From Stagnihabitans sp039932095 (GTDB lineage Bacteria > Pseudomonadota > Alphaproteobacteria > Rhodobacterales > Rhodobacteraceae): 15,858 bases of DNA. Positions 13,919-15,858 of the stretch are shown here, piece by piece. The stretch is from the NCBI GenBank assembly GCA_039932095.1, contig JBDTQR010000103.1, positions 1 to 15,858 on the forward strand. The letters are read 5' to 3'. Under the pieces are notes generated by a model. The model saw only the letters and a program-made list of their open reading frames with translations. It had not been told where the DNA came from and searched no databases. The translations under genes and the position numbers were made by a program. Each line of letters starts with the position of its first letter. Position 1 is the stretch's first letter.

Positions 13919-14884
13919 TCAATGACCGTTGATAAAACTGTCAAGTGTGGCCTGGTTGGGCGAGGCCGGCGCGCAGCCAATCCCGGCCACGATCAGCGCC
14001 GCCGTTGCCGCCCCACGCCGGACGGCGTTTTCCAAGGTATGGCCGTGGCTCAGCGCCGCAAGCAGCCCCCCCATGAAACCATCTCCGGCACCCATCGGCT
14101 TCAGCGCCTTTACGTGGAAAATCCCGGTGTCAAAGCTGAAATCGGGCGTAAAAGTAACGGATCCGGACGCGCCGCGTTTGTAGACGGTAAACAGCGCCCC
14201 ATTGTGGGCCAGTGTGCGCGCAAGAGCCTGGCCACCCGCATGGTCCCCAGCGATCAAACCGAATTCGTCGTCATTCCCGATGACGATATCGGACTTCGTC
14301 GTGGCCTCGCGGCTGACGCTTGCGGCCTCAGCTTCTGATGTCCAGGAATAGGCGCGATAATCAATATCCAGCACCACCAGCGCCCCAGCCGCCTGCGCCG
14401 CGCCCATCGCCGCAAAGGTTGCGCTGCGCGAGGGCTCGCAGGCCAGTGCAGTTCCCGTTACGACAAGTGCCGCAACGCGGCCGTAGTCCACCTGCTCTAC
14501 ATCGGCCCGGGACAAGGCAAAATCGGCAGCACCGTTGCGGTACAGCACAGACTGAGCGGTGGTCGGGATGGTTTCCACGATGGCAAGCGAATTGCGCGCC
14601 TCGCCTCCGACCGGCCGGGCATGTGTCGTATCAACGCCGTACCGGGCCAGTTCGGTCAGGCAGTAGCGCCCCACCGCGTCGTCGGAAACCCGGGTCAGCA
14701 AGGCCGCGGCGGCTCCTTGCCGGGCCAATGAAACGGCAATGTTGCCGGCAGAGCCGCCGATGGCGGCGGTGTAGTGCAGCGCCTCTTCAATGCGGGTACC
14801 GGGCGGATCGGCGTAAAGGTCCATCCCGACGCGCCCCAGAACCACAAATCGGTTCAGACGCATCCGCTGCCAAAGCCTGTCCAT
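13919..14884 (-). CDS. iolC: 5-dehydro-2-deoxygluconokinase (PfkB family)
   Basis: A 321-residue ribokinase-like sugar kinase that phosphorylates 2-deoxy-5-keto-D-gluconate with ATP. The opening VLGRVGMDLYADPPGT is characteristic of IolC. PfkB signature 1 is GGSAGNIAVSLARQG (43-57). Signature 2 is KPMGAGDGFMGG (262-273) with catalytic base Asp268. The neighbouring iolB and aldolase genes support the assignment. I chose ATG 14884, which overlaps the stop of a 49-codon upstream ORF (TGATG); ATG 14863 is also possible and the Shine-Dalgarno (GGGGA, 10 nt) is only fair. Unlike many proteobacterial IolC proteins, it ends after the kinase and lacks the fused C-terminal DUF2090 domain, fitting the separate aldolase downstream. 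Confidence 0.9.
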   Translation of the reverse strand: MDRLWQRMRLNRFVVLGRVGMDLYADPPGTRIEEALHYTAAIGGSAGNIAVSLARQGAAAALLTRVSDDAVGRYCLTELARYGVDTTHARPVGGEARNSLAIVETIPTTAQSVLYRNGAADFALSRADVEQVDYGRVAALVVTGTALACEPSRSATFAAMGAAQAAGALVVLDIDYRAYSWTSEAEAASVSREATTKSDIVIGNDDEFGLIAGDHAGGQALARTLAHNGALFTVYKRGASGSVTFTPDFSFDTGIFHVKALKPMGAGDGFMGGLLAALSHGHTLENAVRRGAATAALIVAGIGCAPASPNQATLDSFINGH

Positions 14885-15033
14885 CACATCGCCGTCCCCT
14901 GCCCTATCCGACAGGTCGCCAGCGCAACGTGGCCCATGTCGGCGATGCGCAGTGCAAGCAGGCAAGGCAACCCATCTCGTACGGTTCGCGGGTGCGCAGG
15001 ATTCGGCGGCAAATCGGTCGTGGTGACGGTCAT
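14884..15033 (-). CDS. Small ORF coupled to iolC (49 aa)
   Basis: An open frame of 49 codons from ATG 15033, preceded by AAGGGG with a 7-nt spacer, ends in a TGA that shares a base with the iolC ATG (TGATG). It is the first frame after the presumed operon promoter. The product (MTVTTTDLPPNPAHPRTVRD then a short hydrophobic stretch LPCLLALRIADMG) matches no family I know. It could be a leader peptide that sets iolC translation, a small protein, or a chance frame in the leader. The good ribosome site and exact coupling favour translation. Confidence 0.4.
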   Translation of the reverse strand: MTVTTTDLPPNPAHPRTVRDGLPCLLALRIADMGHVALATCRIGQGTAM

Positions 15034-15067
15034 GCTTGCACCCCTTGCGGACTGGATAGAAATCAGA

Positions 15068-15097
15068 TTGACGATCTCCTGCGACTTACGATATCAA
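15068..15097 (+). promoter_or_regulatory. Promoter candidate for the oxidoreductase gene
   Basis: TTGACG (15068-15073) and TATCAA (15092-15097) are separated by 18 bp. The predicted start point would fall within the palindrome at 15100-15115, so a bound repressor would block it. Consensus match is moderate. Confidence 0.4.
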
Positions 15098-15115
15098 TTT
15101 TGCAACCGGTTGCAA
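15088..15115 (-). promoter_or_regulatory. Promoter candidate for the iol operon
   Basis: On the minus strand TTGCAA (15115-15110), which is part of the palindrome, and TATCGT (15093-15088) are 16 bp apart. This leaves a leader of about 48 nt to the ATG at 15033. The boxes are weak, but their overlap with the palindrome fits repression or dual control. Confidence 0.3.
15100..15115. promoter_or_regulatory. LacI/GalR-family operator
   Basis: TTGCAACCGGTTGCAA is a perfect 16-bp palindrome with a central CG, the form typical of LacI-family operators. It lies in the 104-bp gap between the divergent iol operon and the oxidoreductase gene, 22 bp before the latter's start, and overlaps promoter candidates in both directions. 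The regulator gene is not in the window. Confidence 0.7.
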
Positions 15116-15137
15116 TCCCCTTTGAAGGACATTGAGC

Positions 15138-15858
15138 ATGCGCGAAATTGGCATCGGGATTGTCGGTGGCGGCTATATGGGCAAGGCCCATTCGGTCGCG
15201 ATGGCGGCGGTCGGCGCGGTCTTTGATACCGGGCTGCGCCCCCGGCTTGAAATGATCTGCGCCACCTCCGAACCCTCCGCCGAGCGTTACCGCGCCGCCT
15301 ACGGATTTGCCCGTGCCACCGCCGACTGGCGCATGCTGGTGGCCGACCCGAGGGTAGAGGCGGTGGTGATCGCTTCTCCGCAGGAAACACACCGGGAAAT
15401 TGCAGAGGCGGCCTTCGCGCTGCGCAAGCCAGTGTTTTGTGAAAAGCCGCTGGGCGCCGGCCTTGCTGACAGTCATGCGATGGTGGTGGCGGCCGAAGCC
15501 GCGGGCTGCATCAACATGATGGGGTTCAACTACATCCGCACCCCGGCCTCACAATTCGCCCGCGCCTTGGTGCAGCGGGGCGAGATTGGCGAAGTCATCT
15601 GGTTTCGCGGCGAGCATAGCGAGGATTTTGACGCCGATGCGACCAGGCCCGCGTCGTGGCGCAATTTTGGCACTGCGAATGGCACAATGGGCGATCTTGC
15701 CCCGCATATGATCAACGCGGCCCTGGCGTTGGTCGGTCCGATAGCCCGGCTCAGCGCAGATATCGCAACGGTTCATCATTCCCGACCGGGGGCCGAGGGG
15801 CGCGCAATCAACGACGATATCGGCCAGTTCATGTGCCGCTTTGCGGGTGGTGCATTGG
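15138..15858 (+). CDS. Gfo/Idh/MocA-family NAD(P)-dependent oxidoreductase (partial)
   Basis: 240 codons are visible before the window ends; the family usually has 330-390 residues. The N-terminal Rossmann fold shows IGIVGGGYMGKAHS (GxGxxG at 10-15). The catalytic motif EKPLG has Lys103, and the DxxxH pair is present as Asp186 and His190 in GDLAPH. Such enzymes oxidise polyols or sugars; family members IolG, IolX and IolW act on myo- or scyllo-inositol. The divergent iol operon makes an inositol-like substrate likely, but the sequence does not settle it. Start ATG 15138 has AAGGA 8 nt upstream. A LacI-type operator overlaps its likely promoter, so expression is probably substrate-induced. The stop lies outside the window. 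Confidence 0.88.
   Translation, partial: MREIGIGIVGGGYMGKAHSVAMAAVGAVFDTGLRPRLEMICATSEPSAERYRAAYGFARATADWRMLVADPRVEAVVIASPQETHREIAEAAFALRKPVFCEKPLGAGLADSHAMVVAAEAAGCINMMGFNYIRTPASQFARALVQRGEIGEVIWFRGEHSEDFDADATRPASWRNFGTANGTMGDLAPHMINAALALVGPIARLSADIATVHHSRPGAEGRAINDDIGQFMCRFAGGAL

Noticed and set aside
14320..15135. 271-codon Arg/Pro-rich plus-strand frame opposite iolC
   Set aside because: Composition is that of a shadow frame; the opposite strand encodes a clear PfkB kinase.

Overview
The window reads as a GC-rich alphaproteobacterial chromosome segment, most likely from the Rhodobacteraceae (Roseobacter/Paracoccus-like). This is inferred from strong GGxGxD calcium-repeat (RTX) proteins, Shine-Dalgarno-led GC-rich genes and an inositol-catabolism cluster; no rRNA or taxonomic marker is present. 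No tRNA, rRNA, CRISPR array, insertion sequence or integrase was seen.

Layout, left to right. (1) 1-47: the first 15 codons of a minus-strand gene that leaves the window, apparently a second RTX-type protein. (2) 48-914: an AT-richer 867-bp stretch without a recognisable gene, holding three short inverted repeats and a weak promoter candidate. (3) 915-2258: an RTX calcium-binding protein with 21 nonapeptides in two blocks, unusually rich in cysteine, followed by a strong hairpin terminator. (4) 2259-2644: a gene-poor gap with nested palindromes and a weak glutathione-S-transferase-like relic. (5) 2645-3664, minus: a secreted protein of a conserved family whose function I do not know. (6) 3886-12125, plus: two giant, overlapping or nearly abutting exported-protein genes. 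The first (1649 aa) carries PPC-like domains, two discoidin-like domains and two von Willebrand A domains. The second (1094 aa) carries a transglutaminase-like domain with Thr in place of the catalytic Cys, a Gly-Ser minisatellite and a Pro-rich tail. (7) 12231-15033, minus: a tight inositol-catabolism operon, small ORF - iolC - iolB - class II aldolase (iolJ-like). (8) 15138-15858, plus: the start of a Gfo/Idh/MocA oxidoreductase, divergent from the iol operon. A perfect 16-bp LacI-type palindrome lies between them.

Functionally, the right end is a standard pathway segment. IolB makes 2-deoxy-5-keto-gluconate, IolC phosphorylates it and the aldolase splits it to DHAP and malonic semialdehyde. 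The divergent dehydrogenase probably feeds inositol-like substrates, and all may answer to one LacI-family regulator. The middle is the least explained part: the VWA/PPC protein and the pseudo-transglutaminase protein look like partners in an envelope or surface assembly and are the best candidate here for an undescribed system. The left end is RTX/type I secretion territory.
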